From the NCBI GenBank assembly GCA_963576725.1, contig OY755240.1:12826378-12890377 (forward strand): DNA of 64,000 nucleotides, given 5' to 3'. This document shows positions 31,258 to 43,457 of the stretch, one piece after another. Position 1 is the first letter of the stretch; each line of letters opens with the position of its first letter. The position numbers and the translations under genes are program-made. The notes under the pieces were generated by a model. It was not told the origin of the DNA and made no database searches. It worked only from the letters and a program-made list of their open reading frames with translations. The stretch comes from Azorinus chamasolen. Lineage: Eukaryota; Mollusca; Bivalvia; Cardiida; Solecurtidae.

Positions 31258-32400
31258 TTTTAGCTCACCAGAGCGCAAAGTGCTCAGGATGAGCTTTTTT
31301 GATTGCCTGATGTCCGTCGTCCGTCGTCGTGCGTCGTGCGTCGTCAGTCAACAATTTGAACCTTTAAAAATATTCTCCTCTGAAACTACAGGGTTCTCAG
31401 CTTTCATCTTTGGCACATAGCATCATGTTCAGGTCCTCTACAAAAGTTATATAAATTATGCTCCCCTTGGGGTCAAAGTCTGCCCCCCCCCCCCCCCCCC
31501 CAGGGTTTGCCAATTTTCAATAGAGCATATTGTTAACAATTTGAAAATCTTATCCTCGGAAACGAAGGTTCTCAGCTGTCATATTTTGCACATATCATTA
31601 TGTTCAGGTCCTCTACAAAAATATATAAATTAAGCCCCTGGGGTCAAAATTGGCCCGCCCCTGGGGTGGCCACTTTTCAAAAGAAATATATAGTGAAAAC
31701 TTTCTCTAAATCTCGAAGGTTCTCCGCTTTCATATTTGGCACAAATCATCTTGTTTAGGTCCTCTACAAATGTTATATAAATTATACCCCTGGGGTCAAA
31801 ATTGGCTCCGCCCAAGAGGTGGCTAGTTTTCAATAGAAACATAGTGAAAAAGTTTAAAATCCCCTCTGAATCTTGAAGGTTCTCAGCTTTCATATAAATG
31901 GCACATAGCATCATGTTGAAGTCCTCTACAAAAGTTATATAAATTATGCCCCTGTGGTCAAAATTGGCCCCGCCAACGAGGTGGCTAGTTTTCAATAGAA
32001 ACATAGTGAAAACTTAAAATCTCCTCTGAATCTGGAAGGTTCTCAGCTTTCATATTTGGCACATAGCATCATGTTCAGGTCCTCTACCAAATTATATAAA
32101 TTATGCCCCTGGGGTCAAAATTGGTCCCGCCCCAGGGGTGGCCAGTTTTCTACAGAAACATATAGTGAAAACTTTGGAAATCTTATCCTCTGAATCTGGA
32201 AGGTTCTCAGCTTTCATATTTGGCACATAACATCATGTTCAGGTCCTCTACTAAAGTAATATATATCATGCCCCAGAGGTCAAAATTGGCTCCACTCCAG
32301 GGGTGGCCGGTTTTCTAAAGAAACATATAGTGAAAACTTTGAAAATCTTCTCCTCTGATTGTCTGGTGAGCGATATCAGGGCCATCATGGCCTTCTTGTT
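31258..32400 (-). repeat. AACAAGAGG-type dispersed element with ~120-bp tandem units (inverted)
   Basis: Reverse-oriented relative of 6174-6662. Starts at its tail (TTAGCTCACCAGAGCGCAAAG), passes a GTCGTCCGTCGT tract, then about seven diverged units with GGTTCTCAGCTTTCATATTTGG and CATCATGTTCAGGTCCTCTA, and ends GAGCGATATCAGGGCCATCATGGCC. The minus-strand 124-codon frame is produced by the repetition. A run of C lies at 31484-31501. Confidence 0.7.
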
Positions 32401-32680
32401 TCTGTTGTGTTCGAAAAGAGCATTATTTAAATCTGATGAACATGTATACGGAGAACTTTATTTATTTTAAATACAGTCTTGAGGGTTAGAGAGGTAGGGA
32501 GAGTGGCACTGAGGCACAAAGACAGAAGATGGAGGGATGAGAGGGAGGAGGAGAGGGAGGGGGAGCGCGCTTTATGTCACTTCCATCTCAACTGTATTTA
32601 ACAGATGCATGTAATTTGCACATTTTTAGAATTATACATTTGTTGGCTCATTCTTAGTTATTAATAAATATAGGGTTAAC

Positions 32681-32827
32681 CCTACTGTAATTTGAAATTT
32701 GCGACGGTATATGAGGTTTTTAACGGTCGCAAATTATTTTAATGGCGACGCCGAAGGCGGAGTCATTAAAATAATTTAAGACCGTTAAAAACCTCATATA
32801 CCGTCGCAAATTTCAAATTACAGTAGG
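32681..32827. repeat. Near-perfect 147-bp palindrome
   Basis: CCTACTGTAATTTGAAATTT at the left and AAATTTCAAATTACAGTAGG at the right; arms of roughly 65 bp continue through GCGACGGTATATGAGG and GTTTTTAACGGTC to a loop around GGCGACGCCGAAGGCGGAG. It is bordered by GGTTAACCC on the left and GATTAACCC on the right. Confidence 0.85.
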
Positions 32828-32834
32828 ATTAACC

Positions 32835-33521
32835 CTATTCTAACGCAATCTTTACACGAAAAACGACAAATTTTTAGCCGATTTCAACTCAAGATATATC
32901 CTTTGCGCGCGGATGATTAAATGAGTGATGAGGCAAGAAATAGTGCAACAGTTTCTCTCAGATTTCTTAAAGTAACTGTGTTTTCACCCTGGTTTATATA
33001 TATATACATTTCATTAGTCATGAATAATTGTACAATAGCTATTCAACATGCTCAATACATACATTCAATACACATTTTGGTTAAGTAACATCATCTTAGT
33101 ATTTGGCGCCATACGGGAAAACGTCGTCTGTAACAATGACGTCACGTTATAACGTTATGTTTGAACGATAGAATAAATAAGGCCTAATCTAAATCCCAAC
33201 GCTTAGAGTATCTCAATAATTCTCCACATGACACATCTGCATATAAGAGACCGTCCAAGTCGTGACAAAGTAAACAATGGGAAATAATTTGAAAAAAACC
33301 CGGGCCAAACTGGAATAGATCTAGATTTATATGTCAAAGTATGCATACGGATTTATCATTGCTTATAAACAACGCGCATTGATATATTTACATGCACATG
33401 GTGTTATTCGGCCGTTTTCGATTGGTTGAATTTGCGACATATAAAACACTTTTTATATGCCGCAAATTTGGTCACATGAGCCAATCAGATTTCAGGAAAT
33501 TGACAGATTGCGTTAGAATAG
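32835..33521. mobile_element. Putative 0.7-kb element with perfect 17-bp TIRs
   Basis: CTATTCTAACGCAATCT (32835-32851) is the exact reverse complement of AGATTGCGTTAGAATAG (33505-33521). It contains a TGCGACATATAAAA...TTTTATATGCCGCA hairpin near 33430-33470. It abuts the palindrome at 32681-32827 and may form one larger element with it. No open frame of note. Confidence 0.55.
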
Positions 33522-33589
33522 TTCACTTTGTTCCTTTTGCTATTATTTATTAATACCACATACGTACAAATTGTTGTTGAACTGTCGTC

Positions 33590-34055
33590 AACGTCAACGT
33601 CACCTCCAGCCTGCTGCCGTGTCAACGTCACCTCCAGCCTGCTACTGTGTCAACTGTCACCTCCAGCCTGCTACCGTGTCAACTGTCACCTCCAGCCTGC
33701 TACTGTGTCAACTGTCACCTCCAGCCTGCTACCGTGTCAACTGTCACCTCCAGCCTGCTACTGTGTCAACGTCACCTCCAGCCTGCTACCGTGTCAACGT
33801 CACCTCCAGCCTGCTACTGTGTCAACTGTCACCTCCAGCCTGCTACTGTGTCAACGTCACCTCCAGCCTGCTACTGTGTCAACTGTCACCTCCAGCCTGC
33901 TACCGTGTCAACTGTCACCTCCAGCCTGCTACTGTGTCAACTGTCACCTCCAGCCTGCTACTGTGTCAACTGTCACCTCCAGCCTGCTACTGTGTCAACG
34001 TCACCTCCAGCCTGCTACTGTGTCAAGGTCACCTCCAGCCTGCTACCGTGTCAAT
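33590..34055 (+). repeat. 28/29-bp GC-richer minisatellite, about 16 units
   Basis: Unit: GTCACCTCCAGCCTGCTACY followed by GTGTCAAC, alternating CAAC/CAACT variants. Because 28 and 29 are not multiples of three, all three forward frames stay open and cycle through each other. The resulting 159-188 residue frames are artefacts, not proteins. Confidence 0.85.
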
Positions 34056-34068
34056 CTATTGTTACCTC

Positions 34069-34170
34069 TTTAACCCTTTCCTCCATAAATACGCCTTTCT
34101 ACGCCTCTGTAATAACCCCTTCTTGAAACCATTGTGATAAATAGAGCATTTGCTCCTATATATATTTGCT
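34069..34170 (-). mobile_element. Family B MITE, truncated in its palindrome
   Basis: TTAACCCTTTCCTCCATAAATACGCC to GAGCATTTGCTCCTATATATATTTGC, where similarity ends at the core. Confidence 0.65.
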
Positions 34171-34600
34171 TTATTCTCTTATTATAACTGTACTATACCT
34201 TACCAGGCATATGAATTTTAAATTTTGAGGTTTTACGATTAAGTTCTCCTTTTATACCTTAGAAATACACTGTCAATTCTTTTATGTTTTTATTTCTATT
34301 TCATATCTTTAAAACTATTTTTTCTTTTCTTTTCTGCTTTAGAATGTATAAATGTTTTAATTGTAAAGCACTTTTGAACATTTTAGATATGGAAAGAGTT
34401 TTATATAAATATGGTATAATAATAATAATAATAATATGGACGATTACGCAAGATGAATATTGATCTCTATAATTATGTTGCCTCTGCCAAATGCAGCGAC
34501 ACAATAATTTACTATAATGTAATATTTTGATAATTCTGTAAATACTACTATTACAACTATTGATAATATAACCATAAACAGGAATAAGGTTATTTAACAA
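34171..34600. other. AT-rich, no gene; TAA microsatellite
   Basis: ATAATAATAATAATAATAATA at about 34417-34437; the rest is unassigned. Confidence 0.45.
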
Positions 34601-35140
34601 TCAAAGTGTCGGCAAACAGGGTGTAGATGCATGACAGACCTGAAAAGGGGAGACACGGTACAACTCACTATAATTATGCTTCATACCAACTCTCAAATCA
34701 TACCAGTATACACAACCAGGAAATATTTCACATTTTTTTGTCAGTAAACAATAACAAAAATTCAATCAAAGTGTCGACAAACAGGAAGTAGAAGAGCGAC
34801 AGACCTGCAATGGGGAGACACTGTACAACTCACTATGATAATGCCGCAGAGTTCAGACCAAATGTCAAATCATTCCAGTATACACAAGCCAAGAAATCTT
34901 TGACGAACAGTTTCGCCATTTAACAATTACCAAAAATCAATCAAAGTGTCGGCAAACAGGAAGTAGGTGAATGACAGACCTGAAAGGGGAAGACACGGTA
35001 CAACTTACTATGATTATGCATCAGGCCATATATCAAATCATTCCATCATACACAAACCAAGAAATCTTTGACGAAAATTTTGCAGGACTGATGTACGGGC
35101 GGGACGTACGGACAAGGGTAAAACTTAATGTCCGTCGCAT
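34601..35140 (+). repeat. ~170-bp tandem repeat, three units, GGAC-like tail
   Basis: Units begin AATCAAAGTGTCGGCAAACAGG and contain GGGGAGACACGGTACAACT. The third unit ends in GTACGGGCGGGACGTACGGAC and GGTAAAACTTAATG, a decayed form of the tetranucleotide tail seen elsewhere. Confidence 0.65.
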
Positions 35141-35198
35141 AATTATTTGCCCATTTTATATACATTTATGTAAGCCATCAATGAAAATAACTGTATCA

Positions 35199-35270
35199 AA
35201 CAGTTTTGATCCTGATGAGACACCGCGTTACTCGGGGCCTGATCTGGATCCACGCTGTTTTCAAATGTAT
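35199..35270. repeat. Family G hairpin
   Basis: AAACAGTTTTGATCCTGATGAGAC and TGATCTGGATCCACGCTGTTTTC arms around CCGCGTTACTCGGGG. Confidence 0.55.
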
Positions 35271-35289
35271 TCACATATTCGTTTCCAGG

Positions 35290-35935
35290 TCTTAATCGGT
35301 AAAATCTTATACAATGTATACAGTGTACTATTGTTACTTGTAAATGGGTTAAACCTTATACAATGTATACAGTGAACTATTGTTACTTGTAACTGGGTTA
35401 AACCTTATACAATGTATACAGTGTACTATTGTTACTTGTAACTGGGTTAAACCTTATACAATGTATACAGCGTACTATTGTTACTTGTAAATGGGTTAAA
35501 CCTTATACAGTGTACTATTGTTACTTGTAAATGGGTTAAACCTTATACAGTGTACTATTGTTACTTGTAAATGGGTTAAACCTTATACAGTGTACTATTG
35601 TTACTTGTAAATGGGTTAAACCTTATACAATGTATACAGTGTACTATTGTTTCTTGTAACTGGGTTAAACCTTATACAATGTATACAGTGTACTATTGTT
35701 ACTTGTAAATGGGTTAAACCTTATACAATGTATACAGTGTACTATTGTTACTTGTAACTGGGTTAAACCTTATACAATGTATACAGTGTACTATTGTTAC
35801 TTGTAACTGGGTTAAACCTTATACAATGTATACAGTGTACTATTGTTACTTGTAAATGGGTTAAACCTTATACAGTGTACTATTGTTACTTGTAAATGGG
35901 TTAAACCTTATACAATGTAAAGAGTGTACTATTGT
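35290..35935 (+). repeat. 50-bp minisatellite with 41-bp variant units, about 14 units
   Basis: Unit: GGGTTAAACCTTATACAATG then TATACAGTGTACTATTGTTACTTGTAA plus one of two 3-base endings. Four or five units lack AATGTATAC, giving ~41 bp, and these cluster (35500-35620, 35860-35900), suggesting spread by unequal exchange or slippage. Confidence 0.85.
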
Positions 35936-36011
35936 TACAAATAGTGTCTACTCAGCCATTTTACATTATGATTACTTATGTAAGAGACTATTTATTTGAT
36001 GATTTTTATAA

Positions 36012-36245
36012 GTGTGGCCTTCGTAGCCGGGTGGTTATGGTCTTCGAATGACAATCGCTTAGCCCCTTACCGCTGTGGGTTTGAATGCTGGTCTGGGCAA
36101 TTGTATTTTTCATGTGAGGAAGCCATCCAGCTGGCTTGCGGTAGATCGGGGATTCTACCTGGATGTGTTACTGTGCACGAAACAATGCAATTTGTTCCGT
36201 GCACAGAAGAACCTCTTGGGCCTTCCTCCACCTGTAATTAGCTGG
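36012..36245 (+). mobile_element. tRNA-headed SINE with the widespread bivalve core
   Basis: Head: TGGCCTTCGTAGCCGGGTGGTTATGG (A-box region) and GCTGTGGGTTTGAATGCTGG (B-box region). Body: CATGTGAGGAAGCCATCCAG and CTGGCTTGCGGTAGATCGG, a segment I know as recurrent in mollusc SINEs, through CTTCCTCCACCTGTAATTAGCTGGA. The 81-codon open frame is incidental. The tail is decayed. Confidence 0.7.
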
Positions 36246-36679
36246 ACATAGTGGTGTCACTGATATACTATTAAAACGATAAAACCCGATGAAACCAAAT
36301 CAAATATAATGATGTATGGACACAGGATATTTTATCCAGGATATTTTATCCATGACATTGAATCAGATTTACACAATTTCCTTGGCAAATAGAGCAGACC
36401 TTGATCAGACGACTCTTAAAGTTTCTCTGTTTGCAATTTTGAAAGACATTTCTATGAATTAAAGGGTTCATCTTTTTTCGCATAACGTTCGCTAGATGCA
36501 TTAAACTTCCACCTGCTTTAAAGACGCTGAATTAGTTCTGTTTGGTGTGGTAATCCATAATGAAGAGAGTCACGTGATCAGATCAAACACAATGCCGCGA
36601 CCATTAGAAGTCATATCATTTGGTCTTTTTGTAGTATTGCCTAAATATTTCCTGGGTCAAAAAGTCAAAGTCAGGTAGG

Positions 36680-38200
36680 AACAGTTCTAACCAATGGCAC
36701 ATTCTGGTTGAGTGGTCTTGGGGTATATAAGAACAGTTCTAACCAATGGTACATGCTGATTGAGTGGTTTGCATTATATAGGAACAGTTCTAACCAATGG
36801 TACATGCTGATTGACTGGTTTGTATTATATAGGAACAGTTATAACCAATGGTACATGCTGATTGAGTGGTTTGTATTATATATGAACAGTTCTAACCAAT
36901 GGTACATGCTGATTGAGTGGTTTGCATTATATATGAACAGTTCTAACCAATGGTACATGCTGATTGAGTGGTTTGTATTATATAGGACCAGTTCTAACCA
37001 ATGGTACATGCTGATTGAGTGGTTTGTATTATATAGGAACAGTTCTAACCAATGGTACATGTACATGCTGATTGAGTGGTTTGCATTATATAGGAACAGT
37101 TCTAACCAATGGTACATGCTGATTGAGTGGTTTGTATTATATAGGAACAGTTCTAACCAATGGTACATGCTGATTGAGTGGTTTGTATTATATATGAACA
37201 GTTCTAACCAATGGTACATGCTGATTGAGTGGTTTGTATTATATATGAACAGTTCTAACCAATGGTACATGCTGATTGAGTGGTTTGTATTATATATGAA
37301 CAGTTCTAACCAATGGTACATGCTGATTGAGTGGTTTGTATTATATAGGAACAGTTCTAACCAATGGTACATGCTGATTGAGTGGTTTGTATTATATAGG
37401 AACAGTTCTAACCAATGGTACATTCTGATTGAGTGGTCCTGGAGTATATAGGAACAGTTATAACCAATGGTACATGCTGATTGAGTGGTTTATATTACAT
37501 AGGACCAGTTATAACTAATGGTACATGCTGATTAAGTGGTTTGTATTATATAGGACCAGTTATAACTAATGGTACATGCTGATTGAGTGGTTTGTATTAT
37601 ATAGGACCAGTTATAACCAATGGTACATGCTGATTGGGTGGTCCTGGAGTATATAGGAACAGTTATAACCAATGGTACATGCTGATTGGGTGGTCCTGGA
37701 GTATATAGGAACAGTTCTAACCAATGGTACATGCTGATTGAGTGGTTTGTATTATATATGAACAGTTCTAACCAATGGTACATGCTGATTGAGTGGTTTG
37801 TATTATATATGAACAGTTATAACCAATGGTACATGCTGATTGAGTGGTTTGTATTATATATGAACAGTTATAACCAATGGTACATGCTGATTGAGTGGTT
37901 TGTATTATATAGGAACAGTTATAACCAATGGTACATGCTGATTGAGTGGTTTGTATTATATATGAACAGTTATAAGCAATGGCATATTCTGGTTGAGTGG
38001 TCCTGGAGTATATAGACAAAGTCAGATAGGAACAGTTCTAACCAATGGTATAATGTATGCTGGTTGGGAGGTCCTGGACTTATACATGCATTGTACATTG
38101 TATACGTAAAATCATGTAGGAAGAGTGCTAACCAGGGGTACATGCTGGTGGACCATAGGTAAACCTGAGAGGAACAGCCCAAACAGGTGGGGCATGTTTG
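36680..38200 (+). repeat. 51-bp minisatellite, about 28 units
   Basis: Unit: GGAACAGTTCTAACCAATGG then TACATGCTGATTGAGTGGTT and TGTATTATATA. Since 51 is 17 codons, the array is open in frame on both strands (up to 247 codons plus, 194 minus), giving repeats such as WYMLIEWFVLYRNSSNQ. I treat these as by-products: no start context, no flanking exon, and units drift in non-coding fashion (an inserted TACATG at ~37059). Edge units (GGTCCTGGAGTATATAG) are a separate subtype. Confidence 0.9.
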
Positions 38201-38509
38201 TCGAGTGGTCCTTGAATTATATAAGTAAATCCAGGCAGGAAATGCCCCAACACTCTAACAAAGTATTAACACAGCTTTATTAAAGCTGTGGTTTTAATTG
38301 CCGTGCATTACTTTTGTGGGGTGTGGTATGTGTGTTTGTGTGTTTTGTGTGTGTGTGTGGCGGGGGGGGCACATTCAAAGGGTAGACTTAACTGGTCTTT
38401 AGTGTGAATTAAATCAGACTATGTCTAGCATGAGATTGCACACGTCCATTCGCTCATACGGTATTAATTCAGACTCAAACACATGTGGCCTTGATGCAAT
38501 TTTTTCGTT

Positions 38510-39025
38510 TAACTCTTTACCTGTTCAATATTCATGTAAGAAATAATTACATCGTGAATATCTATATTAGCTGAATTTTTATAAGGTAACATTTTCAAGA
38601 AAAATGTTTGCTTCGACAAAAATGTGAAATCAGATCTATATAATATCATTAGCAAACAGATCAGACCTTCACAAGGCAACTACAGGATCCGTCTGATATT
38701 GGTCTACTCTGTTTTAAAAGACGTGAAAGGCGTTTATACATATACAAGGCAAGGGTTAACTGGTGTTATTTCATTCCTATCACGTACAGATCATCTGCCA
38801 TATCATATCACAGGCCTTAAACATTTACCTGAGGAATATTTATGTAAGAAATAATGACACAATAAACATTAGCTGCAGTTTTATGATACACTGGACATTT
38901 GGAATGATAGAAACTGTAGAATCAAATCTATCTAATTCCATAAGCAAACATAACAGACGCTGACCTACAGGAGTCGCCTGGTTCGGATCTACGTTGTTTG
39001 CAAATATTTATGAGACAATTGGTTA
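38510..39025. repeat. Family A remnants
   Basis: Two decayed hairpins: GCAAACAGATCAGACCTTCAC...GGTCTACTCTG (38653-38712) and GCAAACATAACAGACGCTGAC...GGATCTACGTTGTTTGC (38943-39001). TAACTCTTTACCTGTTCAATATTCATG marks a preserved left end at 38513. Confidence 0.55.
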
Positions 39026-39029
39026 AAAT

Positions 39030-39370
39030 TGTACTGATGGCTAAACTAAGTTAATCATTTCCCTGTTGTAGCGATGGCTAATCTAAGTTAATCATTTCCC
39101 TGTTGTAACGATGGCTAATCTACGTTAATCATTTCCCAGTTGTAGAGATGGCTAATATACGTTAATCATTCCCCTGTTGTAGCGATGGCTAATCTACGTT
39201 AATCATTTCCCTGTTGTAGCGATGGCTAATACACGTTAATCATTTTCCTGTTGTAGCGATGGCTAATCTACGTTAATCATTTCCCTGTTGTAGCGATGGC
39301 TAATACACGTTAATCATTTCCCTGTTGTATCGATGGCTAATCTAAGTTAATCATTTCCCTGTTCTGTATC
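39030..39370 (+). repeat. 37-bp minisatellite, about nine units
   Basis: Units of GATGGCTAATCTACGTTAAT then CATTTCCCTGTTGTAGC with point variants. Confidence 0.85.
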
Positions 39371-39590
39371 TAGTCAAGTTTTCAATACCTACTGAATATT
39401 CATGGATAAAATAGTTATATTGGAATATGGATGGTAGAACAGTGTAGCCATTTTAGAAACAGATCTATCAAATCCAATAAGCAAACAGAACAGATCCTGA
39501 TCAGACGGCTCCCATAGGAGCCGTCTGATCTGGATCTACTCTGTTTGCAAGTGCGTGAAAAGCTGTGTACATGAGGAAAAGTGTTAAGCA
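39371..39590 (+). mobile_element. Family A MITE
   Basis: The hairpin around GACGGCTCCCATAGGAGCCGTC is near perfect, with outer arms GCAAACAGAACAGATCCTGA and GGATCTACTCTGTTTGC. It ends CATGAGGAAAAGTGTTAA. Confidence 0.7.
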
Positions 39591-40345
39591 CATAACATTA
39601 GTGCTGGGCCCAGTTGACATTGAGCATAAAATAACTGACTTTGAGGATAAAAATCTTGTTGTATAGACACCCCACGAAATGAAAATGGAATCGGTTTCTA
39701 ATATATGTCTCGACGAGTTCACTAACAAATACAGGCTAAATGGGGTTAAAAACCGGATAGTCTAATAAAGGCCGTATATACATGTATATAACACCCTTGA
39801 ACCAATGTTAGCTGAAGTCACGTGGTTGTAAGATTTACAATCAACCCACCCTTCAATGGCCAGTCAAAATAAATCTATTAATAAGTGTTTTAGCCCTTAA
39901 TACCTGGCATAACCCATTTTGATACGCATTTGCAAACAGACTAGACCCTGAGCAGACAGATCCTATAGGTCAGGGTCTGATAAAAATCATATAGATCTGA
40001 TTCTACTATTTCTACCATGCCACCTTATCCAGTGTAGGTCATTATAAAACTTCAGCCAATAAATAATCAGGATGCCATTATTTCTTAAATGATAGAATCT
40101 AGTCCCCAGGTTAATGTTTAAAGTATGATACGGCAGATGGTATGCACGTGACAGATATAAATTAAACATCAGTTAAACAAAACACATGTGTCTCCAGACC
40201 ACATGTAAACAAAACATTTTTATCTTGTGTTAGCTTATCAAATAATATAGCTTTGATCGTACAGTTTTCGCCACGGTCCATAGTTAACACACTACGTCCT
40301 AGTGACGCATTTTTGCACCTCTATAACTTTCCCATTTTATTATTA
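39591..40345. other. No gene; one family A remnant
   Basis: GCAAACAGACTAGACCCTGAGCAGACAGATCCTATAGGTCAGGGTC at about 39941-39986 is a shortened hairpin. A 75-codon minus frame spans ordinary sequence with no motif. Confidence 0.4.
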
Positions 40346-41215
40346 TTATTATTATTATTATACCACATTTATATAGCGCTCTTTTCACACTGGATATGTG
40401 CGTTCAAAAGCGCTTCACATGGATGAAATCACTAACCGGAACGATCAGCATGATTATCTATCCAGACAATGAAAGATGTACAATATATATGAAATTGCTA
40501 GCCGGAAGGAACTACATGATTTCCACCGGTCAGTTAAAGATATGAGAAAGATATACAATAGATATAAAATCACTATCCGCAAGGAATAGCATAAACTGTA
40601 TTAACAACCTGGATACAGACAAGTTGACCGAAAGCCATGCTCATCAATATCACAAATTAGAATAATCTGTATTAACAAAACTTGATACAGACAAGTTGAC
40701 TGAAAGCCATGCTCATCAGTATCACGAATTAGAATAATCTATATTAACAAACTTGATACAGACAAGTTGACTGAAAGCCATGCTCATCAATATCATAAAT
40801 TAGAATAAATGGTCTGACTGAAAATCATTCCATTTATATGACTATTGTGTCAACTGTTAGCTTGATAGGTTGGCTGAAAGCCATTCCTATCCTGAACTCA
40901 GTTGCCACTGTACATGACTACTGGGTCAACTGTTAGCTTAATAGGTTGGCTGAAAGCCATTCCTATCCTTAGCTTAGTTGCCACAGTACATGACTATTGG
41001 GTAATCTGTTAGCTTAATAGGTTGGCTGAAAGCCATTCCTATTCTGAGAAAAACTGTCCTAGTAACAAATGTTGAAAAAGTGCGTTTTCAGACACCTTTT
41101 GAAACATGCCAGTGACCTTGCGTCTCTAATGCCTGACGGTAGAGCATTCCAAAGATTCGGAGCTGCATGCATGAAACTTCTCTCACCGTATTTTACCGTA
41201 CGACTTTTTGGCACA
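40346..41215 (+). repeat. Dispersed bivalve repeat with internal ~73- and ~78-bp tandems
   Basis: After an ATT microsatellite: ACCACATTTATATAGCGCTC and TTTTCACAC...CAAAAGCGCTTCACATGG. Then three ~73-bp units (with GACAAGTTGACTGAAAGCCATG) and three ~78-bp units (GGTTGGCTGAAAGCCATTCC), ending in GCATTCCAAAGATTCGGAGC. The start also occurs near 17390. Confidence 0.65.
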
Positions 41216-41403
41216 ACCAACGACATTTTGAAACCATTCTGATAAATAGAGCATTAGCTCCATATAAGCAAATGTTCTATTTATCACAATGGTTTCTAGA
41301 CTACATAATCCTAAAACTCTCCATTTATATAGTTAATGCTCCATTTCGGTAGATTTATTTAAAGAGGGTTGGTCTAAAAATAGACTAGGAGAGAATGAGT
41401 TAA
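41215..41403. mobile_element. Family B MITE, left end missing
   Basis: The hairpin is present with two changes (GAGCATTAGCTCCATATAAGCAAATG). It ends GAGAGAATGAGTTAA and begins abruptly at ACATTTTGAAACC. Confidence 0.65.
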
Positions 41404-41548
41404 AATTCAACAACACTATTATTCATACCAGAGGTGTAGCTATCGATTCGCACTTACGCACGTGCGTAACATTAGTCTGAAAGGTTTATTATGGCCAAAC
41501 TGTAATAAATAAAAAGGGATATGCTTTCTGTCTTGTCATTAAGTTGTA

Positions 41549-41701
41549 ACTCATTCCCTCATATTAGCGCATTTTCACGCCTATAGGAGCATGTGCACTA
41601 TTTATCACAATTGTTTCAAAGGTTCACATTTCTAAAACTTTCCTTTCCAGAAGATTCATTCAAAAAGGTTGGGGCTAAAATAGCCTACGATGGAATGGGT
41701 G
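41549..41701. mobile_element. Family B MITE with one hairpin arm deleted
   Basis: CATTCCCTCATATTAGCGCATTTTCACGCC is followed directly by TATAGGAGCATGTGC, so the left arm is gone. It ends ACGATGGAATGGG. Confidence 0.6.
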
Positions 41702-42244
41702 GAATTTCTTGATTCGGTTATACTCGTATGTACTTATACTTAAATGCACTTCAAAACACACATCTGCTATCTAGCATAACTCACTTTTCAGCGGAGCATA
41801 ACCCCGAAAGCACTAAATGAGGTAAAAAGATAAACTTCACTCAAGCATGTAGTTGCTCTAGTTTATATTCTGCAGTGTACATGTACATCAATAAAAATGA
41901 AGTTTGCTCTGTTTCAATTTTACTCCGATTTGTTCCAGCTTTTGAGAAACTATTGAGCAAATGTCAAACTGTTTGGATCCTGATGAGACGCCGAGTTACT
42001 CTTCATCTCATCTGGATCACTATTATTTTGAAATTCAAATCAGGATTTCGAATAGCTTGATAAAGGTTAAACTTGTGCTCAAGTTGCGTAACAATAAATT
42101 GGTTACATGTATGTGACTTATCGCTTCCATCCACAGGTGCTAGGCGTGTGGCCATTTCACAAATACTGCTTATAAATACCTTCAAATACGTTTAGACATC
42201 ATAACTTGAATTATAAAAAAAGAAAAAAAAATGATTTTTTTTTT
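41702..42244. other. No gene; degenerate family G hairpin
   Basis: CAAACTGTTTGGATCCTGATGAGACGCCGAGTTACTC...CATCTCATCTGGATC (about 41967-42020) is a family G remnant. Poly-A/T tract at 42218-42245. Confidence 0.45.
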
Positions 42245-42398
42245 TATAGAGGATCTTACATGAGTGTTCTTGATTATTGGATTTATTAAATGAGTCTTTT
42301 TAAAACGATAAAAAACGAGCTTTAGCGAGTTTTTTTATCGTTTTAAAAAGACGAATTTAATAAATCCAATAATCATGAACACGAATGCAAGATCCTAT
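42245..42398. repeat. Foldback, ~65-bp arms, AT-rich
   Basis: ATAGAGGATCTTACATGAGTG pairs with GAATGCAAGATCCTAT through TGATTATTGGATTTATTAAA/TTTAATAAATCCAATAATCA and CTTTTTAAAACGATAAAAAA, with tip GAGCTTTAGCGAG. Confidence 0.8.
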
Positions 42399-43457
42399 TT
42401 ATAACATAACACACACAAATGTTATCTGCAGCCAATATTTCAGCAGTAACGTGGATTGTTATAAATTCTCCTTACATATAGAAATGATGAATGAAAGGTG
42501 TTATTAGGTTCGCTAGGTAACTGGGACAAAGTAGGTCCAAATTTTCCAACTTTATTTTTTACTTACTGTCATATCAACCAGGATCTAATTCAGACCTCTC
42601 TGGTATTCAATTTAACTGTGATAGTTTATGATACAAAAACATACAGAAACACGTCAAAATAATTTTTGAGTTACAGTTTTGACATACATAGTTACAAACA
42701 CGTCACATTATGACGTCATTGTACACAACATGTGTCTATGTAAAGCGCGCCATTTACATGAAGACCTACATACAGTCGCCAACACGTCCGACACTCACTG
42801 TCAATGGGATTCGAAATGCGCCTTCGTTTTGGTATATTAAGCCCTTCATTAGTGTTGTATGTAAACACATGGACATGGACATTTCCACCGAGAAAAAAAT
42901 CTCGATTCAAGTTCAGTGAAAATGTTTGAAATGGACAAAAGATTCAATACGAACTGCTGCATAAAATGTGTTGGAACAGGAGGAAGATTTTCGCGATCAG
43001 CTGAGTTAGTGAGTATAGCATATTTGAAATATGTTTGTGCTGTGCTGGATTCAGATGACTATTGTTGTTGATTGATGAGATATGATCTGCATAAACAAAA
43101 GGACAAGCGGTGAAGAAAATGCAAAGTTGAGGAGGCATTTTAAATGTAGAATGGATTGTATGGGTCAGAGTAGCTGGTAGGTCTTTTTTGGAATACAGTT
43201 TGTATATGATTCCTGACAGCGATTACAATTTGTATTATTTTATCGAAATTAAGGCGCAAGTGCCAACAATCCTTTGTCATCTATCGTGACTCAATCGTGG
43301 ACAGGTAGGTCGACCACCGTCCGCCAGTTTGTTTGTTTTGACAGCGCGTATGAATCGTTCGAATGTCATTCGGTCGTTCGAATGTTATTCACTAGTGAAT
43401 ATATGCCCATGATTATCAAAAAATAAATGATAGTGTTACGTCACGCTGAAGCCACGT
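42399..43457. other. About 1 kb without a recognised feature
   Basis: Open frames of 60-69 codons on both strands, none with a motif. No repeat family recognised. Confidence 0.4.

Noticed and set aside
31630..32004. Minus-strand 124-codon frame (MFLLKTSHLVGG...)
   Set aside because: Falls within ~120-bp tandem units of a dispersed repeat; repeated protein text mirrors the repeat.
33528..34137. Three overlapping plus-strand frames of 159-188 codons (SPPACY..., SSLLLCQ..., HLQPATVS...)
   Set aside because: All three frames of the same 28/29-bp minisatellite; the protein sequence is only the repeat read in rotating phase.
36708..38015. Long frames of 247, 194 and 109 codons on both strands
   Set aside because: 51-bp tandem array; open on both strands because the unit is 17 codons. 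No gene context.
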